DNA of 64,000 nt from Armatimonadota bacterium (GCA_027451905.1 DAIDHV010000006.1:1-64000); one strand, 5' to 3'. Shown: positions 18,950 to 28,262, counted from the stretch's first letter. A program made the numbers and translations. The notes: a model not told the origin generated them from the letters alone.

Positions 18950-20818
18950 ATGTCTATCCTTTCCACACCGAAGCGTCCGGTGCCAGATGGCAGCGCCATT
19001 GCCTTTGCCATCGTTGGATTTGGACTGCTCCTCACTGCCTTTTTGCGGCTTTGGTTTTTTCAGGTTGTTCGAGGCCCGGATTTAGCAGATCAAGCCCAGC
19101 ACATCAATCAAGCCACTGTCAATTTGTTGGCTCCTCGAGGGTTAATTTTCGATCGAGATGGGCACCTGTTGGCAGGAATCAAAGCCGAGGTTGTTATCTC
19201 TGCCATTCCTGAGGTTGTGAAGGCGAACCCCGAGGTTTTGACCAAATTGGCATCAATTCTTAATGTGCCCGTCTCTAGATTGCAAGCCAAGATCAAGAGT
19301 TCAGTAGCCCCTCAGAACTTGCCCGTTCCCATTGATGTGGGGGCTGACCTTCATATGGCAACAAGGATCGCGGAATCAAGAAACGAGCTGCCCGGGATCC
19401 AAGTGGCAAGCCAGCCGATGCGCTACTACCCAAATACCACCGACTTCACCCACATCTTAGGGTACGTCTGGGTGCCTGATAAGTCAGACATCAAGCGGCT
19501 GAAAAGGAAAGGAATTACCCCCAGCGAGTACGTTGGCAAGTTTGGAGTGGAGTGGAAGTACGAGCAAGAATTAATGGGTCAGCCCGGCTCTGAAGTGATG
19601 GACCTTGGCAAAAAAGGAATTCCTTCTCGGATCGATTCAATCAGCAACCCTGTGCCCGGAGATCAGCTGACATTGAGCATTAGCTCTAAGCTGCAGGAAG
19701 TTGCTAATCAGGATTTAAAAGGAAGGCGGGGTGCCGTTGTGGCTTTAGTTCCTTCCACTGGAGAAGTTTTGTGCATGGTCAGCGCGCCCACCTATGATCT
19801 TGCCCAGTTTGAAGGTGGAATCAGCACAGCCAATTACGAAGCCCTTGCTAAAGATCCATCCAAGCCGTTTGAGAACAGGGCGGTCAATGGATTTTATCCT
19901 CCTGGCTCGGTTTTCAAGCTGATCACTTCGATGGCGATGGAGAAGAGCGGCCATTTCGATACGAGTACAACCGTTTTTTGTGACGGTGGATACCACATCG
20001 GTAAGGCCATTGTTCGGTGCGAAGGGCATCATGGAGACATTTCTTATTTAAGAGCCTTTGCGGTTTCTTGCAACACTTATTTCTGCACAATGGGAGTTCG
20101 CTCTGGCTCAGAAGAAATTCACAAAATGGGGGTCGAAGCGGGATTGGCTCAAAAATCGGGAATCGACCTGCGGTCTGAGCTCAATTCAGGTTTTGTGCCT
20201 GACCGGGACAACGCTTATGAAGTGCGAAAATCTGGCCAGTGGTTTACGGGAGACACGGCAAATGAGTCTATTGGCCAGGGCTATGTGCTCGTCTCCCCAC
20301 TGCAAATGGCAGATGTGACGGCGTTGGTTGCCAATCGTGGAGTCTCTTATGTGCCCCATTTAGTCCACTCAATCAAACCGATTGCGGGGCCAGAGCAAGT
20401 GATTCAGCCCAAGATTTTTAAGCAGATAAACATGCCCGATTCTTTCTGGTCAACCTTATGGGAAGCGATGGAAGGGGTTATTTCCCATGGCACTGCAACC
20501 AAAGCCCAAATTCCGGGAATCACTTGGGCAGGTAAGACCGGGTCAGCCCAGCATGGTCCGGGAAAACCAACCGACTCTTGGTTTGTGGGATTTGGCCCGG
20601 TTGAGAATCCCAAGATTGCGATCGCGGTCATCGTGGAGTCGGGTGGAGGCGGTGGAGACACGGCTGCCCCGATCGCGAGGGATGTTGTCAAGGCTTACCT
20701 AGAACCTCAATCTTCAGCAACAAACCCAACGCCGAGCGCAAAAGTTCAGACAAAGGGAAATGGCAAAAAGGTGACCAAGGCTAAAGCACCTGCAACTTCG
20801 CCACTTCACGGAGTCTAG
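18950..20818 (+). CDS. mrdA: class B penicillin-binding protein 2
   Basis: A 622-residue monofunctional transpeptidase for cell elongation or shape. One N-terminal membrane helix (about 15-40) is followed by a dimerisation domain with L-A-P-R-G-L-I-F-D-R-D-G. The transpeptidase has P-P-G-S-V-F-K-L (Ser320, Lys323), S-C-N in place of S-x-N and K-T-G-S-A. The C-terminus is a Lys/Pro/Ala-rich tail. It starts 3 nt after the PBP1A stop, so the class A and class B synthases are coexpressed. No rodA or mreBCD is adjacent, which is unusual for PBP2. Confidence 0.93.
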   Translation: MSILSTPKRPVPDGSAIAFAIVGFGLLLTAFLRLWFFQVVRGPDLADQAQHINQATVNLLAPRGLIFDRDGHLLAGIKAEVVISAIPEVVKANPEVLTKLASILNVPVSRLQAKIKSSVAPQNLPVPIDVGADLHMATRIAESRNELPGIQVASQPMRYYPNTTDFTHILGYVWVPDKSDIKRLKRKGITPSEYVGKFGVEWKYEQELMGQPGSEVMDLGKKGIPSRIDSISNPVPGDQLTLSISSKLQEVANQDLKGRRGAVVALVPSTGEVLCMVSAPTYDLAQFEGGISTANYEALAKDPSKPFENRAVNGFYPPGSVFKLITSMAMEKSGHFDTSTTVFCDGGYHIGKAIVRCEGHHGDISYLRAFAVSCNTYFCTMGVRSGSEEIHKMGVEAGLAQKSGIDLRSELNSGFVPDRDNAYEVRKSGQWFTGDTANESIGQGYVLVSPLQMADVTALVANRGVSYVPHLVHSIKPIAGPEQVIQPKIFKQINMPDSFWSTLWEAMEGVISHGTATKAQIPGITWAGKTGSAQHGPGKPTDSWFVGFGPVENPKIAIAVIVESGGGGGDTAAPIARDVVKAYLEPQSSATNPTPSAKVQTKGNGKKVTKAKAPATSPLHGV

Positions 20819-20886
20819 CCACCTCCGGTCTGGAACCTAACCATGGTGGAGTTGAAACGTTAGGAAAGGAAAAGCGCAGGGAAGGA

Positions 20887-23055
20887 TTACATACGAAGCT
20901 GGGTTGAAGAATCGGCTTGAAGCTGCTTGAGTGAAGACTGGAACAGTTCGATGTCGGCCTGAATTGCATTTTGCTTGTAAGTTGAGCCAATTTCTTGATC
21001 TAACTGGAGCAGATGCTGAGCATTTGCAATAGCGGCTTGCATCTTCTTGATAGCTTTAGGACCGTTTTCGGGACCCCAATTGAGGGTTCCGTACTTTTTA
21101 TAGAACTCCAAAAGAGTGGGGACGGTAAGGCGAGCATAGTCTGCCTCTAACTGCACGGCTCCGAACAAGAGATCGGCTTTGGTGACGTTGGAATTCGCCT
21201 GTTTCATCAAAAACATCCTTGCGTCTATGGATTCAAGGGGAACCAACTCATAGAGAGCGCGAACCTTGGTGATCGGCATCGATTCAACCGCTATCATCTG
21301 ATCTGCAACCGCCTTTGCCTCACCAATGTTTCCAGAAGATACTTCAAAGTGCAGTTGGTCTCTTAAAGTAATCAGATCATTGGGGGCAAGGGCAAGGGCT
21401 TCGGCAAAGGCACTTTGAGCGGCACTAAATTCGCCGACCGAGGCCAGCTTGTTTGCAAGCAATCGAAGGTACTTGATGCTTGGGTCAAGTCGGCATGCTA
21501 AACGAATCTGGGCGATAGAATCGGTTGGATTTTGGTACAGAAAACTCCGCAAGTAGTGGGCTTCGCCGCATAAAAAATTCACGCTCGAAGCCGATTTACT
21601 GGCAGAGATGGCTCCATCGAGATCCTGATGGTTCATCGCATAGTGCAGTCTAGCCAAGTACCATTCGGAGGTTCCAATCCAGGCCAAACCGCAAACGGCT
21701 ACCACCGTTGAACTTATTGCGCCAATTCTAAAGAGAGCAGGAGTCAATTCTGGTGAACTGCCATCGGGGGCAAGCTGCAATCCTATTCCAAGCAGCAGAA
21801 ACGCTGCTAAACCAATGCCAAAAAAGTACAGATTAGATTCAAAGACTCCGTCTACGCACAGAGCAATAATCGAGCCAATGATAAACGTGAGAGGGATGGA
21901 CCTCTCGGCAACTTCCCACTTGCCACGCAGGCACGCAAGAATCCAGGCGCCCACAATCGCAACAAGGCAAAGAGGAGCAAAGATCGAAGCTTCGGTGCCT
22001 AGCTCAAGAAAATTGTCATGAGCAAGAACTGTCTCGCTTACCAACCCTGGCTGCGAAGAATAGTTGCCAAAGGCACCAATTCCGACTCCTGAGGGATGCA
22101 TCTTCATCAAAATGATGCAGCTCTTCCAGAGGTTGATCCGGAACTGTACCGATTGCTTGCCGCCCGCGCTTGTGCTGGTAAGACGGGTCCCAACTGCTTT
22201 GTCTCCTTTTTGCTGGGTTGAGTGCACGGCTCCAAAAATGAGCAGAATGGCTAAGGCAAAGGCAGCGAGGACAGGCAAATAGTCAGACTTTTTTGTAAAA
22301 CGGCGCGCCTTGGTTAAAAGGATGAGCAGAGCTGTGCAAAGACCGATGATATAGGCTAGTAATCCTCCCCGGGATTGGGTTAGAAACAGGGCAAAGGCAT
22401 CGAGGGCAAAGAAGAAGACCCCAGCCGTGCGCAATCGAATGTTGCGCTCAAAAATCATAGCAAGGGCTGCAAATGATCCCAAGATTAAAATGCCGGCAAG
22501 GGCATTAGGGTTGCTCCAATTGGCAAAAATCCTCCAAGTCGGGTCAATGGCTCGGGTTGCTTCCCACTCGCGGATTCCAAGCAATGCTTCGATTCCGCAG
22601 CCAATTGCAAAAGCAAAATAAACAACTTTTGGTCCCTTTGTTCTGCCCAGGCAAATAAGCCCCGCAACAAAGGCCGAAATGTAGGCCAGAAAGCAAAAAA
22701 GCTGGCTTAGCGACTGGTTTAAGAAGCGGCTCTCAGCAACGCTTAGTAGGATAAGAGCAACGAAAACCGGTATTAGCATCGAGAGCCCGTATCTTGGAAA
22801 AGAAAGCACCTGGGCTTTTGACAGCCTTAGAATCAGGGCGATGGCAAGCGGCAAGAACAGAATCAAGTGAGAGAGAGTTGGTAAATCTGGCCCCCCAAAT
22901 AGAGCGATGACGGACGGCGTGAATCCAGATGAAATGGAAGTAATGCTGGTGTAGATTTGACCGCCTAAAAAGGGGATCAAAAAGGCAGACGCGGCTACCA
23001 GAATCAGAAAGAGATCTGACTTGTTGTTTGCCTTAGACTGGCGCCCGAGTGTCAA
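20887..23055 (-). CDS. O-antigen ligase-like membrane protein with TPR tail
   Basis: A 722-residue protein. The first 440 or so residues contain about 12 membrane helices and the polar segment typical of the O-antigen ligase/Wzy (PF04932) family (L-T-Q-S-R-G-G and a periplasmic H-D-N-F-L-E-L-G-T-E loop). The last 270 residues are soluble TPR-like helices. It probably joins or polymerises glycans on lipid carriers at the outer face of the inner membrane; ligase and polymerase cannot be separated by sequence alone. It overlaps the upstream glycosyltransferase gene by 4 nt and forms the end of a three-gene surface-polysaccharide operon. Confidence 0.85.
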   Translation of the reverse strand: MTLGRQSKANNKSDLFLILVAASAFLIPFLGGQIYTSITSISSGFTPSVIALFGGPDLPTLSHLILFLPLAIALILRLSKAQVLSFPRYGLSMLIPVFVALILLSVAESRFLNQSLSQLFCFLAYISAFVAGLICLGRTKGPKVVYFAFAIGCGIEALLGIREWEATRAIDPTWRIFANWSNPNALAGILILGSFAALAMIFERNIRLRTAGVFFFALDAFALFLTQSRGGLLAYIIGLCTALLILLTKARRFTKKSDYLPVLAAFALAILLIFGAVHSTQQKGDKAVGTRLTSTSAGGKQSVQFRINLWKSCIILMKMHPSGVGIGAFGNYSSQPGLVSETVLAHDNFLELGTEASIFAPLCLVAIVGAWILACLRGKWEVAERSIPLTFIIGSIIALCVDGVFESNLYFFGIGLAAFLLLGIGLQLAPDGSSPELTPALFRIGAISSTVVAVCGLAWIGTSEWYLARLHYAMNHQDLDGAISASKSASSVNFLCGEAHYLRSFLYQNPTDSIAQIRLACRLDPSIKYLRLLANKLASVGEFSAAQSAFAEALALAPNDLITLRDQLHFEVSSGNIGEAKAVADQMIAVESMPITKVRALYELVPLESIDARMFLMKQANSNVTKADLLFGAVQLEADYARLTVPTLLEFYKKYGTLNWGPENGPKAIKKMQAAIANAQHLLQLDQEIGSTYKQNAIQADIELFQSSLKQLQADSSTQLRM

Positions 23056-23969
23056 TTGTGTTGCCTCGTTCTCAAGAGAGACTTAAAGAGGCTTGTGCCA
23101 GCAGTCCGCAGAAGCAAAAGACCGGCGCGAGCCGATAAAGCTGCCATTGCAAAGGCAAGCAAGGGCAGCCTTTTGAGTGGTGATTGGCCTTGCAGACCAT
23201 TTTTGGAATAGAACCGAAACATAGACCTATGAAATCGAACTATCATTTTGGCAACTGCTTTGCTTGAACTGGTCCCAATTTCATGAGTGACAACTGCAGA
23301 CGGAAAGTAGGCTACTTCAAAGCCCATCTTTCTTGCCCTCCAGCACCAATCCACATCTTCGCAGTACATGAAATAGGCTTCATCGAACAGGCCGACTTTA
23401 TCGATGACTTCCTCGGTGACATAAAAAGCAGCCCCAGAAACCCAATCAACAAAACGCTCCGAGTCATGATTCCAATCCAACATCAGATACTCCTTCAGTA
23501 AGGGGGCATTGGGAAAAAGCTTTCCGAGGAGTGAGTTTCTGAACAGAGCCGCCAACGGATTGGGGAATGACCGACACGAGTACTGCAGCGTTCCATCAGT
23601 ATTCAAAAGTTTTGGGCCAAAAATTCCAACTTCTGGATGGTGGGCTCGGTAATCCTGCATCCTAGATATCGCGTGCTCATGAACGTAGGCGTCTGAATTT
23701 AGCAAAAGCACGTCTTTTCCATTTCTCTTCCGGATGCATTCGTTGTGGCCTCCCGCAAAACCTAAATTCACTTTGGATTCTATGAGATTGACCCACGGGA
23801 ATTCAGTTTTGATCATTTCCGCGGAACCGTCTGATGAGCCATTATCCATAACAATCACTTCAAAGGCCGCGTTGAGACGCTCTGTGTTGAGGCAGCTAAG
23901 GCAATGGCGGGTTTGGCTGAGTGTGTTCCAACTGCAGATTGTAACCGTCAGGTTGAAATCCTTTGTCAT
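23052..23969 (-). CDS. family 2 glycosyltransferase
   Basis: A 305-residue GT2 enzyme of the rhamnosyltransferase (WbbL-like) type. The N-terminal GT-A fold shows V-T-I-C-S-W-N, V-M-D-N-G-S-S-D-G-S, the NLGFAGGHN loop, a D-A-Y (DXD-like) motif and the C-E-D-V-D-W-C-W-R acceptor segment. A C-terminal basic, partly hydrophobic segment suggests membrane association. It probably adds a sugar to a lipid-linked glycan. The ATG at 23969 is the only start giving an intact first strand, and it lies 74 nt inside the preceding glycosyltransferase gene. Confidence 0.92.
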   Translation of the reverse strand: MTKDFNLTVTICSWNTLSQTRHCLSCLNTERLNAAFEVIVMDNGSSDGSAEMIKTEFPWVNLIESKVNLGFAGGHNECIRKRNGKDVLLLNSDAYVHEHAISRMQDYRAHHPEVGIFGPKLLNTDGTLQYSCRSFPNPLAALFRNSLLGKLFPNAPLLKEYLMLDWNHDSERFVDWVSGAAFYVTEEVIDKVGLFDEAYFMYCEDVDWCWRARKMGFEVAYFPSAVVTHEIGTSSSKAVAKMIVRFHRSMFRFYSKNGLQGQSPLKRLPLLAFAMAALSARAGLLLLRTAGTSLFKSLLRTRQHN

Positions 23970-24831
23970 AGCCCTTTGCCCTCACAAACGCAAGCCCATA
24001 GACCGGAATCGTTGCGCAACCAAGCGCAAGAAAGTCGAAAACTCCATGCGCGTGCTTCTTCCAGTAACGCAGAAGGCTTTTGTGTGACTCCCAAATTATG
24101 GATTTGCGAACCAGCTTTGTGCTTTCCCCTCCGTAGTGTCTGATTTCTACCGAAGGTAAATACCAGCATTGCCACCCCCTCTGTTGGATTCGAAAAAGCA
24201 AATCAACCTCATTAAAAAAAATTGGAAAGCTTTCATCAAAGGGGCCATTGGTTGTATTGACTTCAGCAAGCGCCGATTTCCTAAACATCAAGAATGTCCC
24301 CATTGGTTGGGGCGCAAGCTGCTCTCTATTGTAGTTAAAACCGAAGCATCGGTAGGAATCGAACAAACTGTTTGGAAATCTCTTTGCAAGACCAATAGCA
24401 TCGTAAAAAACGCCAGAGACAGTTGGGAAGCCTCGGATTGACTTTTGAACATTTCCATCCATGCCTATCTGCTTGGCGCCGATGGCTCCGCAATCGGGAT
24501 GGCTATTCATAAAAGCAAGTGCAGATTCCAGGGTGTTTGGCAACATTTCTGTGTCTGGATTTAAGGTCAAGATGAACTCACCTTTGGCTTGGCTAATGCC
24601 TAAGTTGTTGCCTTTGGCGTACCCATGGTTTTGGGATTCGGCAAGGAGTATGACTTCTGGGCAGAGGGAAGAAACTGCTTCCGCGCTTCCGTCTTGAGAA
24701 TGGTTATCAACCACAAGGACTTCCATTGGGAAGTTTGGTCGAAACTGCTCAAGGGACCTCAGACACTGAATCAGAAGGTCTTTTGTGTTCCAATTTACTA
24801 TGACAACCGACAAGGTTATTTGATCTGCCAA
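23896..24831 (-). CDS. family 2 glycosyltransferase
   Basis: A 311-residue GT2 enzyme similar in layout to its downstream neighbour: V-V-I-V-N-W-N-T, V-V-D-N-H-S-Q-D-G-S, N-H-G-Y-A-K-G-N-N, the N-P-D-T metal motif and F-F-N-E-V-D-L-L-F-R. Likely substrates are nucleotide sugars for cell-surface glycan. The TTG at 24831 is the best start; a TTG six codons later is possible. The two GT2 genes are probably a duplication that diverged, and this one heads the operon that ends with the ligase-like gene. Confidence 0.9.
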   Translation of the reverse strand: MADQITLSVVIVNWNTKDLLIQCLRSLEQFRPNFPMEVLVVDNHSQDGSAEAVSSLCPEVILLAESQNHGYAKGNNLGISQAKGEFILTLNPDTEMLPNTLESALAFMNSHPDCGAIGAKQIGMDGNVQKSIRGFPTVSGVFYDAIGLAKRFPNSLFDSYRCFGFNYNREQLAPQPMGTFLMFRKSALAEVNTTNGPFDESFPIFFNEVDLLFRIQQRGWQCWYLPSVEIRHYGGESTKLVRKSIIWESHKSLLRYWKKHAHGVFDFLALGCATIPVYGLAFVRAKGYDKGFQPDGYNLQLEHTQPNPPLP

Positions 24832-24918
24832 CCCTTAAAGTTTGCCACTTAAGCCAAGTTGCAGACTTTTTAAGCCATAAAACGGCTTCTGCGGGAGCAA
24901 TTTTAGGATAGAAGCTGG

Positions 24919-25010
24919 TAATATCTACTGAGTTTGGGGAGATACCACAGGGCCGACGTTTAGATGCCGGCTTTGTTGCTATTCAGGCGTCCCCCAAATC
25001 AAAAAGGAGG
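24919..25010 (+). promoter_or_regulatory. structured leader of the NlpC/P60 gene
   Basis: TAATAT (24919-24924) could be a -10. Just downstream, TTTGGGG (24933-24939) can pair with CCCCAAA (24992-24998), closing a roughly 65-nt domain that ends right before the strong AAAGGAGG (25003-25010). Inside, GCCG/CGGC and GATGCC/GGCGTC arms can pair. The arrangement suits a structured regulatory leader. No known riboswitch was firmly matched. Confidence 0.35.
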
Positions 25011-25020
25011 AAAAGGATTC

Positions 25021-26382
25021 TTGACTGTACTTAAAGCAGGAATCGGGGCGCTATTCGCAAGTGCGGGATGCCTAGCCCTGAGTTCAAGTTACCACGTTCA
25101 TAGCGGTGACACTCTCGATTCAATTGCACACAAATTCCACATACCAGTACACCAGTTGGCGGTTGCCAATGGGCTCAATGGTCAATCAGTATTAAGGCTT
25201 GGGATGAGCCTTATCATTCCCGGCCACCGCTCCGAGCAAACGAGCCACGTTGAGGAGTCCGGTGGATACACGGTTCGGGAAGGCCAAAACGACTGGATTA
25301 TCGCCCATAAATTTGGGCTTACCGTTCCCCAACTGCATCGATTAAATCCCGGAGTGGACTGGAGCGCTTTGCGCCCTGGTATTCATCTCAATGTCGGCAG
25401 TTCCCAGCGTGAAGTTTCTCATGAATCAACTAGCCACTTCCATGAAGCTAGCTTTCATCAAACTTCTGCAGGAGACAGCGTCTATCGCGTAAAGGAAGGA
25501 GACAACGATTGGTTGATCGCCAAGAAATTAGGGATTACTCACCAAGCCTTGCTAGACATGAATCCTCATGTGGATTGGTCTCGCCTGCAGCCAGGAGAAA
25601 AAATCAATCGGCCAAGCAGTCGCGTGACGCTAAACTACTCAAGAGGATCCGCTCGCAACGTCACCATCGCGGCAGATCATGTGATTCTTAGGCGTGGTCC
25701 AAGTACCTCATCGGATGAAATCACGGAAGTTAATGCTGGCACCTTGGCAAGAGTCTTGGGTGAACATGGCCGCTGGTACCACTTGCAATTTCCAAAAGGT
25801 ACGAAAGCTTGGGTCAGAGATGACTTCTTAGTGGCGTCTCATGAAGCACCAAGTGACGAGTATGCCTATCATCATTCTCGCTATCACTACGCATACCATC
25901 GTTCTCGGCATGGGTACATTCATGGTTCCTACAACTATGCCCTTCATGTTCCGTCAGGATTGGCGTCAAGCAAGCTCTTGCGCACCGCGTATTCCATGAG
26001 AGGCACACCGTATGTTTGGGGAGGAACCAGCCGCTCTGGTGGATTCGACTGCAGTGGTTTTACTTCTACTGTTTTCCGCAAGGACGGGATTCAGATTCCT
26101 CGAACTAGCCGAGAGCAATCAAGGGTTGGCAAGAGGGTATCGAGGGATGACCTTAAGAAGGGAGATTTAGTTTTCTTCCGCACTTTGGGCAGTCGCCGTA
26201 TCAACCATGTTGGAATCTACATAGGTAACGGCAAATTCATCCAGGCAAGCAGCGGCCGTGGTCATGTTATTGTGAGTTCGCTAAGTGATTCTTATTATCG
26301 AGATCACTATGCAGAAGCGCGCAGGATTTTGCACCATCCTGCAGTTAAGAGCCATCATCCTAAACCGAAGCACAAAAAGTAA
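25021..26382 (+). CDS. LysM-SH3-NlpC/P60 peptidoglycan hydrolase
   Basis: A 453-residue secreted wall hydrolase. The signal peptide (about 1-22) is followed by a LysM repeat (H-S-G-D-T-L-D-S-I-A), two diverged LysM-like repeats sharing N-D-W-x-I-A and V-D-W-x-x-L-x-P-G, a bacterial SH3 domain (about 205-265) and a C-terminal NlpC/P60 cysteine peptidase with the catalytic Cys in F-D-C-S-G-F and His in N-H-V-G-I-Y-I-G. It should cut peptide cross-links in peptidoglycan. A His/Tyr-rich linker precedes the catalytic domain. The TTG at 25021 is chosen over an ATG at 24964 because AAAGGAGG lies 11 nt upstream and the signal peptide then starts at residue 1. Confidence 0.93.
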   Translation: MTVLKAGIGALFASAGCLALSSSYHVHSGDTLDSIAHKFHIPVHQLAVANGLNGQSVLRLGMSLIIPGHRSEQTSHVEESGGYTVREGQNDWIIAHKFGLTVPQLHRLNPGVDWSALRPGIHLNVGSSQREVSHESTSHFHEASFHQTSAGDSVYRVKEGDNDWLIAKKLGITHQALLDMNPHVDWSRLQPGEKINRPSSRVTLNYSRGSARNVTIAADHVILRRGPSTSSDEITEVNAGTLARVLGEHGRWYHLQFPKGTKAWVRDDFLVASHEAPSDEYAYHHSRYHYAYHRSRHGYIHGSYNYALHVPSGLASSKLLRTAYSMRGTPYVWGGTSRSGGFDCSGFTSTVFRKDGIQIPRTSREQSRVGKRVSRDDLKKGDLVFFRTLGSRRINHVGIYIGNGKFIQASSGRGHVIVSSLSDSYYRDHYAEARRILHHPAVKSHHPKPKHKK

Positions 26383-26408
26383 TTTTTTGATTGAATGGTT
26401 CGGCCAAG

Positions 26409-26447
26409 TTGGCGGAAGTGCATTTTTTGCATTTCCGCCAATTGTTT
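26409..26447 (+). terminator. intrinsic terminator of the NlpC/P60 gene
   Basis: A 14-bp stem (26409-26422 with 26428-26441, one G-T wobble) and a T-rich tail. Confidence 0.85.
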
Positions 26448-26541
26448 TCTAGGCAGTCTTTAAATAGTGGTTTTTTGGTTCGATTTTGGCCACCACCCAG
26501 CAAGGAACAGGTGGATTCAAGGTATTATTTTTAGTTCATTT

Positions 26542-26618
26542 GGCCCGGTCGTCTAGCGGTCTAGGACGCCGCCCTTTCACGGCGGAGATCGCGGGTTCGA
26601 GTCCCGTCCGGGCTACCA
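26542..26618 (+). tRNA. tRNA-Glu (anticodon TTC)
   Basis: A complete 77-nt cloverleaf. The acceptor GGCCCGG pairs with CCGGGCT (G-T at the first pair), the anticodon stem CCGCC/GGCGG holds loop CTTTCAC (anticodon TTC, reading GAA/GAG), the T loop is GTTCGAGTC and CCA is encoded (26616-26618). TATTAT at 26523-26528 may be its -10. Confidence 0.97.
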
Positions 26619-26679
26619 AACTCCCAACCAAATTGACTTCAACTCAGAATGTTTCCTGGGGAGTACAGTGCAGAGCAGA

Positions 26680-27777
26680 TTAAAGTGGTCGGCCGCCAAA
26701 ACCAGGAGGGGGTTCAATCAATTTCCAGCTGATTTCCGGTACTCGATGGTCAAGCAGATTCTTCATAGCTGCCATCCCCGGTTGTTCAGTAGCGTAGTGA
26801 CCAGCGGCCATAACCGAAAATCCTGCACTGACGGCATCCACTGCTTCATTTTGAGGGATTTCGCCAGTTACGAAGATGTCGACTCCTTCTTCGATGGCAC
26901 TCCTCCAATCCGAGCCAGAACTGCCTCCAATCAAGGCGACTTTGGAAATGAGCCGAGCAGGATCACCCCACACCAAAGCACTTGTGTCTAATTTGTTATC
27001 AACGTGGGTCTTAAAATCCTTGAGGGTCATCGGCGCAGTTAAATGACCAACACGACCGATGTGGGCAGCTGGACGGCTTCCAGCCTGAGCTTCAATGAAA
27101 AGAGGCACCTCATACGGGTGAGCTTCTTGAAGCATTGCTTTGGCACGAGAGACTAACCGGTTGGGCATAAGCCATTCTAACTTCACCTCTGGGGTTGATG
27201 CATATTGGCCCACCTCGCCTAAAAAAGGCTTCGCTTCACTTGTGGGCAGGTACCTACCGAGTCCTGCAGATTGGTAGACGCAATCTTGGTAGCCGCAATG
27301 AGTGCTAAAGCCCTGAGATTTCAACTTGTTTATGAGAGTTTCTTCGTGGCCGTTCGGAACATAGGTCTGCAGCAGAGTCAACAGCTCTGGCTGGGAGGGC
27401 CCAAACGGAATGCAGTTGATAAGTCCCAGCTGACTACATAAGGCATCATTAACCCCACCCTGAGCGCAATCCCAATTGGTATGAGTTGCAAAACATGCAA
27501 TTCCGGATTTGGCAAGTTCGTAGGCGGGAAGGACGGTGGGATTTTCGGGAGTGAGTTCAGTGATGGGATCCCAGATCAACGGATGGTGAACCACCAGCAG
27601 ATCGCAACCCTGATTTTGACAAAATTGAACCGCAAATAGGGAATGGTCAAGAGTAACAGCTGCCGTCTTAATGTCCGATTCTAGGCTGCCGCATTGCAAT
27701 CCAATATGATCAAACCCAAAAGCAAAATGAGGAGGGGCAATGTCATCAAGTACCCGAACAAGGTCAGCCAGTTTCAC
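26680..27777 (-). CDS. Nif3-like dinuclear metal centre protein
   Basis: A 365-residue protein of the NIF3/YqfO family, often labelled GTP cyclohydrolase I type 2-like although its role is unsettled. Metal ligands are in V-V-H-H-P-L-I-W, H-T-N-W-D near the N-terminus and G-H-Y-A-T-E near the C-terminus. The length shows it carries the internal CutA/PII-like insert of the long form (about 130-230), whereas E. coli YbgI lacks it. The start is a GTG with no Shine-Dalgarno; TAAACT lies 12 nt upstream. The gene stands alone. Confidence 0.9.
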   Translation of the reverse strand: MKLADLVRVLDDIAPPHFAFGFDHIGLQCGSLESDIKTAAVTLDHSLFAVQFCQNQGCDLLVVHHPLIWDPITELTPENPTVLPAYELAKSGIACFATHTNWDCAQGGVNDALCSQLGLINCIPFGPSQPELLTLLQTYVPNGHEETLINKLKSQGFSTHCGYQDCVYQSAGLGRYLPTSEAKPFLGEVGQYASTPEVKLEWLMPNRLVSRAKAMLQEAHPYEVPLFIEAQAGSRPAAHIGRVGHLTAPMTLKDFKTHVDNKLDTSALVWGDPARLISKVALIGGSSGSDWRSAIEEGVDIFVTGEIPQNEAVDAVSAGFSVMAAGHYATEQPGMAAMKNLLDHRVPEISWKLIEPPPGFGGRPL

Positions 27778-27821
27778 GATTGTGAAATCAGTTTATCTTC
27801 AAGGGCGGGCTATAAAAAGGA

Positions 27822-27848
27822 AAGCGGGGTAAACCCCGCTTCTTTTTT
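27822..27848 (-). terminator. intrinsic terminator, bidirectional
   Basis: An 8-bp stem AAGCGGGG/CCCCGCTT (27822-27829 with 27834-27841) flanked by A- and T-rich runs on both sides. It lies just after the stop of the small minus-strand gene at 27853. Confidence 0.8.
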
Positions 27849-27852
27849 CGTC

Positions 27853-28059
27853 TCAGCCGACACGTCGTTCGACTTGCTCTGTATTAATATGATTGCTATT
27901 TGCCGCCAATCCGTGGCTAGAACAATAATCAGCAAGTTTTTTCAACGCTCGTTCAGAAGTGCTGTCCAGTCTTTGAGGGCTTGTTAAACACAAACTCAAA
28001 ATGGCAAACGCTTCGTCTTCCGTCAACCTTAACGCCTCTTGGATTGCTCCTACTGGCAT
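27853..28059 (-). CDS. small hypothetical protein, 68 residues
   Basis: A 68-residue helical, soluble protein. The segment L-T-E-D-E-A-F-A-I-L and the R-L-D-S-T-S-E-R-A-L-K-K-L repeat-like helix suggest a compact helical domain; no family is recognised. The ATG at 28059 is chosen because GGAGG lies 6 nt upstream (28066-28070 on the plus strand as CCTCC). The frame is open to 28143, and a longer 96-residue product cannot be excluded. It ends at a strong terminator and is separated from Nif3, so it is a monocistronic unit. Confidence 0.6.
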   Translation of the reverse strand: MPVGAIQEALRLTEDEAFAILSLCLTSPQRLDSTSERALKKLADYCSSHGLAANSNHINTEQVERRVG

Positions 28060-28262
28060 ATTGGTCCTCCGTGCCGTTTCCGGCTCCGTATTAATGGACG
28101 ACATTTCGCACTGAGTTGTTCCAAACAAAATGTCTTTACTCATCCCCCACAGTATTTATTGGCATTGGAATACCAATCCTCAGGGAAAGGGCTATGACCT
28201 TTGGCCTATTTTTTCAATTATCTGGCAAAGCACCGGCTAAGAGCCAAAAGAAACTTCATCGG

